64,000 nucleotides of DNA from Lepisosteus oculatus (lineage: Eukaryota > Chordata > Actinopteri > Semionotiformes > Lepisosteidae): positions 42,654,788-42,718,787 of the forward strand of contig NC_090697.1 in the NCBI RefSeq assembly GCF_040954835.1, in the 5' to 3' direction. Within the stretch, counting starts at the first letter, position 1, and each line of letters starts with the position of its first letter. Shown in pieces: positions 1 through 11,908 of this stretch. The position numbers and the translations under genes are program-made. Under the pieces are notes generated by a model. That model worked only from the letters and a program-made list of their open reading frames with translations, searched no databases and had not been told where the DNA came from.

Positions 1-68
1 GGACACAAAACTACCCTACCACATACTCTAATTATGTTCTCAATCAGCACACTACAGCTCTGCCATAC

Positions 69-3000
69 CCTGAGCACCGCCATCAAGGTCTTCTCAGAGG
101 CCTGGTGTTTTTTTAAGAACTGGTACAGATACACGTGAGCATTTGGATTGGGGGGGAAACTGTTGTCATAAGCATATTCATTCAGGACTTTCAGAGCCTC
201 ACTTTCATTTTCATAGAAGTCCAGCATCTGCAACGGGAAAATGGACAATAAGAAAATGACCTGCAGATCCAAAATCAAAAAGAAACAGAAAAGATCATAC
301 CATCACAACATCCTTAAGTGGTGGAACATATTAGCCTTACATCTCTAAAATGTCATATATTTACAAGGATCTGAGCAAATAGTGGTTAGTCATCCATAGT
401 AAACAACTGTAAATACTGTAAACCCAGTCTGTATAAATGTATTTAGAATTGCTTTGTCTTGTGCTACCCGCCGTAAGATCCGGATCAGGAATTTTAGTTT
501 AAAACAGCACTGCCTTTTAAACTAAAAGTCACTGGCTATGACTGAACAAGAGGGAGGAGATTCAGGTTTTTATTGCAAGTCTGTTGCTTCTGTTGGGGGA
601 AGCTGGGAGTTTGTGGAGAGTTTTAGTTGTTCAGTCTGAACAGAAATAGTAAGAGCCAGTGACTCTAGCACATCTAGCACTGTATCATTAAGGTGGCAAG
701 ATGTATTTCACTGTTTTTACCATCCCTGCACTGAGCCTCAATCATTTTCTACCTCAAAAACTTTTTGGCACTTTGTTTTGGGAGGTTTTCTGTGTTATTG
801 CTTTTTTTATTGAAAATGAAATATTTTCAGTTCATTGCATTTTTGGACTTATGAAGTTTAACATTTATCCAATGGTTACCAGTACTGAATTTTGCAGTAT
901 CATAAATTAAAGATACAGTGAAGCACTAAATTACCAGTGTAAGACTTTAATTAGTTTTAGTGACCACTGATGGTTGTCTTCTTGAAAATGCTGAGCATTT
1001 CTAATGCCTAAGCAGTCATCTCTTGATGTGGAGATCCTGAAAAAAGTCCAATATTGTACCAACTGTGCCTCTAGATTCATTGACTCCTTAAGATATAATA
1101 GTCTTTGGAGAAAACTTAAAAGGCAGACCCATGTGCTGCCCTACCACACTGTGATCATAACTACAAAGCTGAACTGATGAGAGTCCTAGATCCTGATCCA
1201 ATTTCGAAAGAGTTTAGAAAGAGTAGTAGCTTTAGGAGCCTTACTTTCTACATAGCAAGTATGTCCAGCGTGGTACAAATGGACACAAAGGATGACTGAC
1301 TCAAACTGGAGAATCCAGTTTTAGACCAGATATTGTCATTTAACACAGTCCCTCGAACAAGGTTTAAACAGACATCATTGACAGAACTATTCAAGGGTTT
1401 TAATTGCTACTATACAGATAGTAAAGGTCCCAAATCTACTATTTCAGCTACACTACAGTATAAGAGGCACAGGGGGCCAAAAGCTGAAAGGCACTATCAA
1501 CACACAACATCAGAACTGACAACTGGGAGAAGACTACTTTTCAGCACATCAACTGGAAAAGTAAGCCCATTCACTGGGCTGATGTATTTCAATGTGAGCG
1601 GTCAGAGAAGGTACAGGATTATCAAAGGTAAACAGAAAATCTCAATGTTGCCCTCTGACCGATTGTCTCTTAACTACTGCACTACTTACAGTTGTGCCTG
1701 CAAATCCAGGAATAGGCATATCAGCCACTTACGAACCCCTAAAACCTTCCTCAATGATGAGGAAGTTGTCCTAAGTGCAATCTCTCCCAATATTCATGCA
1801 ATACAGTAGTACCGATATGTGCCTTAACTGCCACCACACTCAAGAGAACTTTTTTAAACCCCTTTTTTCCCCCAACACTATACCAAAATAAAACTATACC
1901 AATTAATATGCCAAAGTTATAGAAAACTCCCACCTAAAAGCAAAAGTGCAGCAATAAAACTTAAAAGAGTATTGATTAGTACAAGACCATTACTTTTGGA
2001 ATCATGTTTTCATGGATAAGCCTGCCACCTAGTGTGAACACTGAGGAAAACCCTCTGGGAAAAAAAGAACTGTGCAAATTAAAGGTAACTGTGTGACTTC
2101 CAATTACAAAGGTATGATTGCAATACTATTCTGAATTAATCTTTATCAGTTGTGAATATAGTTTCATTTAAAAATCCAAAGGTTTACATTATCTGACTGC
2201 ATCATTATGACTCTGTGATCTGAATCAGATCTTTGAAGTAAAGCAAGGCTGGGCTTGGTCTGAACTGGGGTAGAAGATCCCCAAAGAAAACCAGACTGGT
2301 GCTGGCATATTTACCCCAAGACCAGAGCTCCCAAAACCAGTTTCACCAGAAACTAAGAACACAGTTCCGTAGGAGTTGAGATTATTCAGATGAGATAAGC
2401 TAGACATCTTGATCATTAAAAGTCCCTTGGCAATATTTGTAAAAGCAGGTATATTAACCCCAGTGCCATTGCAAACTTCCACTCAGGTTTTTCACAAGCA
2501 GGCTTTCCTAAATTTTCCTTTAAGTTAAATTGCTCCCACTTCATGATGTGCTGTGTAGTGGGGCAGTACACACTGTACAATATTAGGTGTCTAATGGCTG
2601 CCATAAGTCACACAGTTGAGTGCTGCACTTCAGTGGGGAACAAAGCAGGTCTCTTTCCATATCTATAGTGCTTCGGGATCTGCTTAGGTGAAAGTGCTAT
2701 ATAAATGTAATCTATTAGCTTATTACTTTAAAAGATTTTTCATCCTCAGCCCATGCTACATACAAATTCAGTAAACAGCATGAGCACATTCTATATAGAT
2801 GGTTTTATATTTTTCTTACATAAAAAATTGGAATGAAACATCTTAAACAACATAAATGGAAATGGAATAACTTACATTAATGTAACCTAGCACAAAAGGG
2901 TCCCAGACTCCAGGCTGTTTTAAGATTTCCTGAAGGTTTAATGATGACTGTCGAAAGTATCTGTGCATCTCCTGGATTTCAGCAACATCTGAATTATCAC

Positions 3001-6000
3001 TTTTGTCTGTAACTAAAAGATAAAAAAAATCCTCAATTCGGATTTTTTAGGAATATTACAGTGTAGGATTATAAATGTTTTTCTTAAACAAAGACTTCCA
3101 TTAAAAGGGTCATTAACTATTAGTGTAAAAGCTTTCTTGCAAATAATAATTAATCAACAATGCTAACAACATATTAGTAACTGCATGTTTGTACTCCCCA
3201 CTAGCTTACAATAGCAAAAGCTAGAAAACTAGATACTGTCAGAAAGTAAGGAATGTACAATGTGTAAATTATGGTAATTATTTTATGTTCTACTAGCAAG
3301 GAAATTTAAGATACTTACTGTATATATACAGTGCCTTGCGAAAGTATTCGGCCCCCTTGAACTTTTCAACCTTTTGCCACATTTCAGGCTTCAAACATAA
3401 AGATATAATTTTTTTATTTTATGTGAAGAATCACCAACAAGTGGGACACAATTGTGAAGTGGAACGAAATCTATTGGATTTTTGAAACTTTTTTAACTAA
3501 TAAAAAAATGAAAAGTGGGGCGTGCAAAATTATTCGGCCCCTTTACTTTCAGTGCAGCAAACTCACTCCAGAAGTTCAGCGAGGATCTCTGAATGATCCA
3601 ATGTTGTCCTAAATGACTGATGGTGATAAATAGAATCCACCTGTGTGTAATCAAGTCTCTGTATAAATGCACCTGCTCTGTGATAGTCTCAAGGTTCTGT
3701 TGAAAGCGCAGAGAGCATCATGAAGACCAAGGAACACACCAGGCAGGTCCGTAATACTGTTGTGGAGAAGTTTAAAGCCGGATTTGGATACAAAAAGATT
3801 TCCCAAGCTTCAAACATCCCAAGGAGCACTGTGCAAGCGATCATCTTGAAATGGAAGGCGTATCAGACCACTGCAAATCTACCAAGACCTGGCCGTCCCT
3901 CTAAACTTTCAGCTCAGACAAGGAGAAGACTGATCAGAGATGCAGCCAAGAGGCCCATGATCACTCTGGATGAACTGCAGAGAACTACAGCTGAGGTGGG
4001 AGAGTCTGTCCATAGGACAACAATCAGTCTTACACTGCACAAATCTGGCCTTTATGGAAGAGTGGCAAGAAGAAAGCCATTTCTCAAAGATATCCATAAA
4101 AAGTATCGTCTAAAGTTTGCCACAAGCCACCTGGGAGACACCCCAAACATGTGGAAGAAGGTGCTCTGGTCAGATGAAACCAAAATCGAACTTTTTGGCC
4201 ACAATGCAAAACGATATGTTTGGCGTAAAAGCAACACAGCTCATCACCCTCAACACACCATCCCCACTGTCAAACATGGTGGTGGCAGCATCATGGTTTG
4301 GGCCTGCTTTTCTTCAGCAGGGACAGGGAAGATGGTTAAAATTGAGGGGAAGATGGATGCAGCCAAATACAGGACCATTCTGGATGAAAACCTGTTGGAG
4401 TCTGCAAAAGACCTGAAACTGGGACGGAGATTTATCTTCCAACAAGACAATGATCCCAAACATACAGCAAAATCTACAAAGGAATGGTTCACAAATAAAC
4501 GTATCCAGGTGTTTGAATGGCCAAGTCAAAGTCCAGACCTGAATCCAATCGAGAATCTGTGGAAAGAGCTGAAAACTGCTGTTCACAAACGCTCTCCATC
4601 CAACCTCACTGAGCTCGAGCTGTTTTGCAAGGAAGAATGGGCAAGAATTTCAGTCTCTCGATGTGCAAAACTGATAGAGACATACCCCAAGCGACTTGCA
4701 GCTGTAATCGCAGCAAAAGGTGGCTCTACAAAGTATTAACGCAAGGGGGCCGAATAATTTTGCACGCCCCACTTTTCATTTTTTTATTAGTTAAAAAAGT
4801 TTCAAAAATCCAATAGATTTCGTTCCACTTCACAATTGTGTCCCACTTGTTGGTGATTCTTCACATAAAATAAAAAATTTATATCTTTATGTTTGAAGCC
4901 TGAAATGTGGCAAAAGGTTGAAAAGTTCAAGGGGGCCAAATACTTTCGCAAGGCACTGTATATATTTAAGACCTAGCAACAAAGAACTACTTCTAACTGG
5001 ATTAGTGCATTTACCAAGCCTGGAAAAATAGAAAAAAAAACAGAAAAACAAATATCGCCTCTTACTGATGTGAAGATTGGCAGTAGCGATCTCAAAATGA
5101 CTCAATACTAAAAACTGTAATAATTCTATTTATGAGATCCATCAGGTAAAAACAGGCCAATGTGTACACACACAAAATATTTTCCATCACCAGAGTATAA
5201 AAGAATATCAGTATTTGTATTTATGATTGTTATTTTCTTACTGCACACTGGGACACAATTGAAACTCCCCCCCACCAGAGTGTGTTATTCTCTCAGTTAT
5301 GCACAGCTACAGACGTCCAGTTGCAGGGCCTATCTTGTATTCCATGTTTGTGACACAACCAGCAGTTTACAGCTCACTTTAATGTGAACCACCATTTACA
5401 GATTTTAACAAAAACAACACAGGTTGTATAGTTTACCAGTCAACATTTGAAAACCAAAAATCCTATCTGTAATACAAGCATGTCTCACAGACAGGCTTTT
5501 AATATTTTGAAGTAATATAAAAGCTCTCAGAGTTTTGGGACTACCATTTTATTAACATGGACGGATTTACACTCTCCCAACACTAGATGGCAGAAAAGTT
5601 GTGATAATGTTCATGCAACCAAGGAAACAGATGTCCCTTTTCATATATCTTAAATTATAAGAAACTATGGTAAACATTCTTGTTTGGCTAGCTAAACAAC
5701 TTCTAGCATTTTAAACCTGATAAATACACTGTCACCTGTCATTTCATATTCTCTTTTAGAACAATCATCTTTACGTTCTAGATTATTTTCATAGCATGTT
5801 TCCAATACTATCACACAATCAGAAAAAAATAAAACAAAAATATTACAGCTTTGCAACAAAAGCAAGCTGTTCAGTGAAATATCCTGAATTGTAAAATACC
5901 ACCCCTATATCCGGTTATGTTTGGTCTTACCAGTGTCTGAGATAGCCGCCTTCAGTGCACACCAAGTTAAATAGCCGAGGTAGCCATGGTAAGCCTGAAT

Positions 6001-9000
6001 CAGCTTTGCAGTCTGAGGCTGAGAAGCTGTTAATTTTCCATATCTCCAGTTTTCAACTGCTGACACCTGCCTTTTAGCATCATCAAACTTCCCAAGCAAC
6101 AGCAAATGAAAGAAATGCTCCAAACACATCTGTGAAGACAAAATCATAGGAGTGGGTCATAAAATGTACCAACTGCATGTTTTAAAACTAATTTATGGCA
6201 GTGCTGTTATTTCCAGATGTTTGTGATGAAAGGCACAGCGTAAATACATATCACACTGCACTCTTGTTGCTTTAGAAAGAAAAGTTTAGGCTTTAGTTAT
6301 TTGTAGCTTTACCCCATATATTATAGAATGTATATTAAACCTCTTTCCATTTTTGTGTGGGTAAGCAATAACTCTTCAGTAGGAACTTTTTGCTTCTGCT
6401 TTGCCAGTGTGATAAAAGAAAATTTGGCCACTTGTATATAACTTATGATACTGACAGAAAAGTACTGTCTTCTCCATTGATCACACTTTATAATGATCTT
6501 TTAGAAAGTATTTCAACTAGGGAAAATGAACAATACAATCATCTGATGCAAACTATAAGGTATATTGCCCATTCTAAACATTATTCCTTGTTTAAACGAA
6601 CATCTTCAAGTTGTGTATCTACCTGTGTATCTCTATATTGTGTCTTATGAACTGCTACATAAATTGAAATCAGCTCAGTCCTGATTGGATGTATTTCCAA
6701 TAGCCTGTTTTTTCAAAGCTGCTGCTAGGCCAGCTCTGGGTCAGTTTCATGCAGTCAGTTTAACACAACCAAGTGACCCCAACCTTCAGGTTAAAATCAC
6801 ATATGCACAGCAGCAAAAACATAAACCAAGCTCTGAGTCTATTACACATTAGATAGTTCCTGCAATTTCAGTGAAAAAATGCGCTTGCCAGATTTATTTA
6901 TTTTTTCCCCGGATGCTTTCTTTTTACAATTCAGATTCTGATAAAAGCGTAAAATAAATCTGATTACCAGGGCCAAGTACAACTGATGCAAACCATAACG
7001 CACACCCAATCTTTCAAAAAGGTATTTATTTTTGTTGTAGGCTTTACGTCTATCTATAAATGTGTTTCTATTGTTTCAAGACTATCATTATGACTTCAAG
7101 GTGTACGCCTGCCAAGAACGGCTAACACTGCAAGTGAAAGCTACCCACACCCACCTTCTGAAAATTCTTCACTCCAATGTTTTTCAGTCTCTCCAGGAAA
7201 GAATTGAAATCCTCCAGTTTAGCATTAGGAAGGTGATGCAGAATTTCTGAGCCCATCCTCCAGATTACCTGAAAAATATTAGCAAAATCTGATAAACATT
7301 TTGGCACAATCGGTCTAAAACACGTTGATATGACATTTTATTTGCTTCCATTTTATTTAGCAGTGGTTTTCTACAACACAAACCGCTAAATCCATGACAA
7401 GGGTGTGAAAACCTGTTTCATAAAATGATTGCACCCCAAAAGAATCATACTCGGCCCGACTTCAAATTTATTTTCAAAAAGTCATTCCCTGTGAAGGGGT
7501 AAGACATAACTACCCAGAGTCAAATGATTTTTTAGAAACGACAGCAGAATACCTGTTACCAGTAAAGAGTATGTGAAATTGTATAGGGCAAGTTACTCTA
7601 CTGGTGACTCTGAATACTGTCATAAATATAATGTTTTAGCTGCAATAATGCTTTTTCAGCAAAGAGCATGTAACGCAAACCATGACCAAATGCATCTCCC
7701 TAGCAGGTAAACTTGTACAGGTCCCATTACATCATTTGTTTTCCTTATACATTTAATCCCTCAACATTAATATGGCAACCTTATTTCAATAGTAGGGATT
7801 TTTATTAAACACTCTTGTAATAAAATAATAAACGCACTCATCAAAAACAACTCTTTTCCTTCAAGGATATTCTCCAACTTTTAATGTGAAAAAAAGTATA
7901 ATTTCACTTTATTGGTACAGTTCTTTTACCTTCTTTCAGGGAGGCTGAGGACTAAACTGAGATGAAAGCATGTGTAGTATACTTGTGTTCAGACATCCAC
8001 CACATTGGGTCACACAGTTCCTTTAGTGGACTCAGCACTGATCAGAGGAGTGTTGCAGCTCTCATGGACAACACAGAACGTTCACATGAGCCCAGCAAGC
8101 TAAAGGGGTCGATGTTGTACGTTGTATGACATTTTATCTGTGTGCCATGACCAACTCATGTCCACCTAGCCCCGGTAGTGCCAGGATAATCATGCCCTAC
8201 TTTTTAAGAGAATCTCAGTCACCGAACAAAATGAGACACCAGTGGTTTGAACGAGCAATGACCTTTTTAGGGTTCAAACTGAATGCACCTTTAGTGGACC
8301 TGAGAGCACTTTTTGTTTTTAAAAGGGGAACACTGCGATGCTATTTTTATATTTTGGGGGTTAGAAAGAATCAGCATTGATGAGTGCATTTCAAACCACA
8401 ATGAAAGTAAAATGTACACAGTAATGTGTAAAACCTGCAATTTACATCATAAAATAGATTACATTTCCAGCTATGCTCAATGTCTTGTTCTACAATTCAG
8501 AACGAGGCAACCAAACTTCCACTGAGGCATAGCAGCCCTATGACTTTGTAAACAAACAAGCTTGTGAATACATCTCTTGTAATCCAACAGAAATATTGCT
8601 CTCAACCTTGAGAAGGTTTTGCCAACAAATACTACTTTTTTGTTAACTCTGCATGCAGATCACGTTGGAACATTTCTGCAGTGAAATGTCCGCTACACAG
8701 CCTGTACTTATTCACTCATTAGTCATTACAGTGACTAGTGAGCAGGAAGGGCCACCTCATATCTCAATCTGCACTCTTGCCTGTGCCAAGAGCACGGGTT
8801 TGTGACTATATGACGACTATACAGTACTTTCACAAAGCTCACCAGTTTTTGCTTAATTCGGAATTTGTAACATTTTATTATACCAGCAATTATTTTTTTG
8901 TTACATAGATATAATAACTAGTCTACAAAATTGTGAACGCAGTTCTTCTTTAAATTAGTGCAGTCACGGCCACACTCACTTCAGGTGATACAGTCTGCTT

Positions 9001-9403
9001 CCGAACAGTTGTGTCTTCCAGCGTTTCAAAGTAATTCTTCATGTATTCTGCAGCCTCTTCCCAACGGTGCTTGAAAAGAGCTTCCTGAATTTTGGTCAGG
9101 CATATTCTGGAGCTTTTGTGAAAACCAGTCTCTCTCCTTGGCAACGTTTCTAAAGGAGGAAACACAAATCCTTTTTACTTCCAAGAATGAATACAAAACA
9201 GCCTTTCAATTATTTTCGGTAAGCCGATAGGATAAAGGCTTGGGCACTGCTTTAAAACAGTGAATATTGAAGATCTTACCTTTGAAACTGTGCAATAGAG
9301 GCAAATGAGGTCGTCCTCCTATTTCAGGACTACAAATCTGCTGTTCATCGTCTAAACTGTCCTGCTGGTCAGACTGGGATAATTCAGCACATAGGTCATC
9401 CAT
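69..9403 (-). CDS. TAF1A: TAF1A, RNA polymerase I SL1/TIF-IB subunit A (5' part; C-terminus off the left edge)
   Basis: Six coding exons are read on the minus strand, in order 9403-9280, 9149-8980, 7268-7155, 6129-5931, 3012-2876 and 227-69. They join in frame into 301 codons. The human protein is about 450 residues, so roughly 150 C-terminal residues lie left of the window. All junctions are GT-AG. Similarity to vertebrate TAF1A is clear in the last two exons, for example PGVWDPFV and NPNAH.YLY. TAF1A is a subunit of the selectivity factor that brings RNA polymerase I to the rDNA promoter in the nucleolus. The ATG at 9403 opens an acidic N-terminus (MDDLCAELSQ). It lies five bases inside an exon whose acceptor is at 9409-9410, so an upstream non-coding exon is expected. 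A Tc1 transposon sits in the intron between 3012 and 5931, antisense to the gene. Exon calls are by eye and the gene identity is firm. Confidence 0.93.
228..2224. other. TAF1A intron, left half, nothing recognised
   Basis: This is intronic to TAF1A on the minus strand. It contains a weak fold-back at 528-664, whose ends are the inverted 11-mers AGTCACTGGCT and AGCCAGTGACT. It also contains an open frame of 158 codons on the plus strand at 1333-1809 with no family I recognise and no flanking gene signals. I see no RNA gene or further exon here. Confidence 0.5.
2228..2725 (+). repeat. Old, degenerate 5S-derived SINE copy
   Basis: This stretch can be followed at low identity along the whole length of the better SINE copies at 34245 and 46210. 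It shows a decayed head resembling the 5S C-box region (TTGGTCTGAACTGGGG), then GATGAGAT, GATCATTAAAAGTCCCTTGG and TTAACCCCAGTG. It ends with the shared tail AAAGTGCTATATAAATGTAA. It lies in a TAF1A intron in opposite orientation to the gene. The high divergence says this is an old insertion of the same family. The alignment is by eye, so the exact ends are uncertain. Confidence 0.6.
3329..4958 (+). mobile_element. Complete Tc1-like DNA transposon, TA target duplication
   Basis: The element is 1630 bp long and flanked by TA at 3327-3328 and 4959-4960. Its terminal inverted repeats are about 213 bp each (3329-3541 and 4746-4958). They differ at only two positions that I can see, one of them C to T in the outer repeat at a CpG. 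Each inverted repeat carries two copies of a TATTCGGCCCC-type direct repeat, one at the outer end and one at the inner end, which is the IR/DR layout of Tc1 elements such as Sleeping Beauty. The outermost bases are CAGTGCCTTGCGAAAG. One uninterrupted transposase frame fills the middle. It sits in a TAF1A intron and points against that gene. The near-identical ends and open frame indicate a recent insertion. Confidence 0.96.
3720..4739 (+). CDS. Tc1/mariner transposase, apparently intact (DD34E)
   Basis: The product is 339 residues, the normal length for Tc1 transposases. The N-terminal half (about residues 1-115) shows the paired-like helix-turn-helix DNA-binding region, with a GRPSKL-type hinge near residue 60. 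The catalytic triad is visible: Asp152 in VLWSDETK, Asp243 in [10 protein letters not shown] and Glu278 in PDLNPIENLW, with 34 residues between the last two. A glycine-rich GGGSIMVWA segment precedes the second Asp, as in the family. The enzyme cuts and pastes its element into TA sites and acts in the nucleus on the terminal repeats. The start is the first ATG, and the stop lies six bases before the right inverted repeat. I see no frameshift or stop and no lost catalytic residue. Whether it is expressed cannot be read from the sequence. Confidence 0.95.
   Translation: MKTKEHTRQVRNTVVEKFKAGFGYKKISQASNIPRSTVQAIILKWKAYQTTANLPRPGRPSKLSAQTRRRLIRDAAKRPMITLDELQRTTAEVGESVHRTTISLTLHKSGLYGRVARRKPFLKDIHKKYRLKFATSHLGDTPNMWKKVLWSDETKIELFGHNAKRYVWRKSNTAHHPQHTIPTVKHGGGSIMVWACFSSAGTGKMVKIEGKMDAAKYRTILDENLLESAKDLKLGRRFIFQQDNDPKHTAKSTKEWFTNKRIQVFEWPSQSPDLNPIENLWKELKTAVHKRSPSNLTELELFCKEEWARISVSRCAKLIETYPKRLAAVIAAKGGSTKY
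4959..8979. other. TAF1A introns between recognised exons
   Basis: Apart from the TAF1A exons at 5931-6129 and 7155-7268, this AT-rich intronic DNA holds only short chance open frames and homopolymer runs. I recognise no repeat family, RNA gene or extra exon in 4961-5930, 6130-7154 or 7269-8979. Confidence 0.5.
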
Positions 9404-10059
9404 GTCTCCTAAAAAGAAAAAGGATATGACATGTTCCTGTTGTGAACAGCTAAAAATGACAGGTGAACTCTTCTACTTTATAAGGTTTTCAAGCAAACTG
9501 TTAAGAGGGATTAAGAGGCTCATACATAGTTTGACATAAAGTGTTACATTTAATTATAGCACTTAAAACGTCTTTGCAGCCCTCAGTAGGGCTTTTTATC
9601 TCGTTAAAAAAGGAAAATATTAAGATTTAAGGAATCCATGATAGCAGTACCTTGCTTTATGTTCCATACTGAATTCCTCTGAAAAAGATTTTCACATATT
9701 GATCAGAAAAAACATCACTAAATCGAAGATGATCACGCATACAAATAACATTAAAACGTCTGTCCTATTTGCATATTATGTAAGTTACTTTGTATACTAA
9801 TGATTTTCCTCACCAGAACCCTGTTGAAGAACCAGTAACATCCATGCCAATTTCTAAGGTTTAGTTATAAGGTCAGTTTTTTAAAACGTTTTGGACAACA
9901 CTTCTTATTCGATTGCATTTGCTTAAGCACGACCTAAAACGCAATTTACATTTCCTGATACGAAGTGTATTAAAGGCTATACAAAACACCGGAAATACAG
10001 TTTATGATAGAGGAGGCTTTCGTATTGTTTTCATGAAGTGTTTGAAAGCTGTATCGTCT

Positions 10060-10520
10060 GTTCTTAATTCAGCTCACTTCCGAAAGTAAGAAGCACACGG
10101 TAATCCACCTTCCCAGTGTTACGACTTTAAAAAACTTCAAACGCGTAAAAGAAACATTTATCTGAAATCACAACATTAAACATAATTCAGACAACCAAAC
10201 CTGCTTGATAAAACGTCTTCGTTCATGTTCCAATTATAAAAAATGACATAAATTGGTTTCTTGACTATTGAAACGATATTATGTTCATTTTGCACGAAAA
10301 AACGACTTAATCGTATTTTAGTACATTTTGATCACCACACATGTAGACTCCAGGACCTCCCAAATTTGACAGTGCGCATGCCCACGGAAAACAGCAACAT
10401 GGTCTACGTCATGGACGACGACTCTGACTCTAAAGCAGAGTTCCTATAGCGCAGAAACCTGCAGCAGTGTATCTGCGCAGACCTAGAGCATAATGTTGTA
10501 CTATTGTGGTAGCCTGATCT
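10060..10520 (-). promoter_or_regulatory. TAF1A: Candidate TAF1A promoter and 5' leader region
   Basis: TAF1A coding begins just inside an acceptor at 9409, so its transcription start must lie upstream, towards 10 kb and beyond. This interval has more CpG than its surroundings. It carries an ETS-like CACTTCCG at 10075-10082, a CRE-like CTACGTCA at 10404-10411 (TGACGTAG on the minus strand) and an NRF1-like GCATGCCC/GCGCATGC cluster near 10374-10383. A possible minus-strand donor (GAA then gtgagc) lies at about 10078. Such motifs are common in promoters of housekeeping nuclear genes. The start site itself cannot be placed from sequence. Confidence 0.35.
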
Positions 10521-11250
10521 GACAGTAAACGTTATTTGGACCTTCTGGTACAAACATGTATTTGATTTCTTAAGCTTTTATTAAACACCTTATGATACAA
10601 CCAAAGCAGAAAAGGTATCGAAAAAGACAAGTGAAGAAAAATAATTAATCATCAACAATACGCTGCCAGAAGGAATTACAAATCAGAAAACAATAAATTA
10701 TTTTTTTTGGTTTTGTGAATATATCGACCCAATATTACTAATTATGTATAACAAATTAATTAAAACTAAATATTATTTTATATGCTATGTTACAAATTAT
10801 AAATCTAACACGCAGTTTTATATTCAATTCAGTTCAAAATACTTTAGTTATTATGAAAGTAACAATGTGCAATGTTTAAGAAGGTATTAAACTATTTGCA
10901 CATTTGTAGAGTAGGGTGTTATCCAATTGACGTCATAGTGATAAAATTTCTTTACATTCATTGTTTACAAGCCTGGTGGCCTCTGGAGCAAACCAAACTT
11001 TTATTTTGTCTTGTGCTGTGGACAGCACGAAGGCAAAAGTTCAAAAGACTGATGAAAGACCTGAGATGAGCCTTCACTGATGTCACAGGCCTTCCTCAGG
11101 ATCTGATGGACACAATGCTATGCCAGAGGTCTTAAAGGCTGTCCAATGATTTCTAAGCTGAGGTTTGCAACATTTTGAAGGTGTTTTTTGCCTCTTTGAC
11201 TGAGTGAATTGAATCTACGGTTAAATGAAAAAGTTAAAATACTTTTGATA
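10521..11250. other. TAF1A-MIA3 intergenic DNA, left part
   Basis: This is AT-rich intergenic sequence between the two divergent genes. I see no coding potential, RNA gene or recognisable repeat here. Confidence 0.45.
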
Positions 11251-11257
11251 TAAAAGC

Positions 11258-11318
11258 TATATATGGAAGCCCGTTTCCGCCAGGGAGTAAAAAAAACGGA
11301 AACGGGCTTCCATATATA
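11258..11318. repeat. Perfect 22-bp inverted repeat (hairpin)
   Basis: The left arm at 11258-11279 (TATATATGGAAGCCCGTTTC then CG) and the right arm at 11297-11318 are exact reverse complements, separated by 17 bases of A-rich spacer. The outer ends are TA-rich, which would fit a TA target of a very small non-autonomous DNA element. I do not recognise the family. Confidence 0.85.
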
Positions 11319-11394
11319 ATACCTTTAACATGCTGATAGAATTCTTTTCTGGATTCTGTGGAACTGTTTTCTCAAAACATATAAGTAAAAATAA

Positions 11395-11898
11395 TAATAA
11401 TTGCTTACACTTATATAGCGCTTTTCTGGACACTCCACTCAAAACGCTTTACAGTTAATGGGTCTCCTCTCCACCACCACCAATGTGCAACATCCACCTG
11501 GATGATGCAACAGCAGCCATAGTGCGCCAGAACGCTCACCACACATCAGCGATCAGTGGGGAGGAGAGCAGAGTAATGGAGCCAATTCATAGAGGGGGAT
11601 TATTAGGAGGCCATGATTGCTAAGGGCCAATGGAAAATGGAAATTTGGCCAGGATGCCGGGGTTACACCCCTACTCTTTTCGAGAAATGCCCTGGCATTT
11701 TTAATGACCACAGAGTCAGGACCTCGGTTTTAGGTCTCATCCGAAGGATGGCGGCTGTTTACAGAATAGTGTCCCCGTCACTTTACTGGGGCATTAGGAC
11801 TCACACGGACCACAGGGTGAACGCACCCTGCTGGCCCCACTAACACCTCTTCCAGCAGCAACCTTAGTTTTTCCCAAGAGGTCTCCCATCCAGGTACA
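11395..11898 (-). repeat. 5S-derived SINE, 5'-truncated, minus orientation
   Basis: Read on the minus strand, this copy starts in the 5S C-box-like GTACCTGGATGGGAGAC. It continues with the family body (CTTCGGATGAGAC, GTGGTCATTAAAAAT, GTGTAACCCCGG) and ends in the tail GCGCTATATAAGTGTAAGC followed by an ATT-rich run. The A-box part of the 5S head is missing: the head stops next to the TA-rich edge of the inverted-repeat segment that begins at about 11900. The SINE may therefore have been cut by that insertion. Confidence 0.85.
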
Positions 11899-11908
11899 TA
11901 TATATACT

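Noticed and set aside
1333-1809. 158-codon plus-strand frame in a TAF1A intron
   Set aside because: Basic, low-complexity composition with no known motif; antisense to the host gene and most likely chance.
10261-10449. 62-codon plus-strand frame with an acidic end near the TAF1A promoter
   Set aside because: It lies in promoter-like sequence, matches no family I recognise and has no splice partner.
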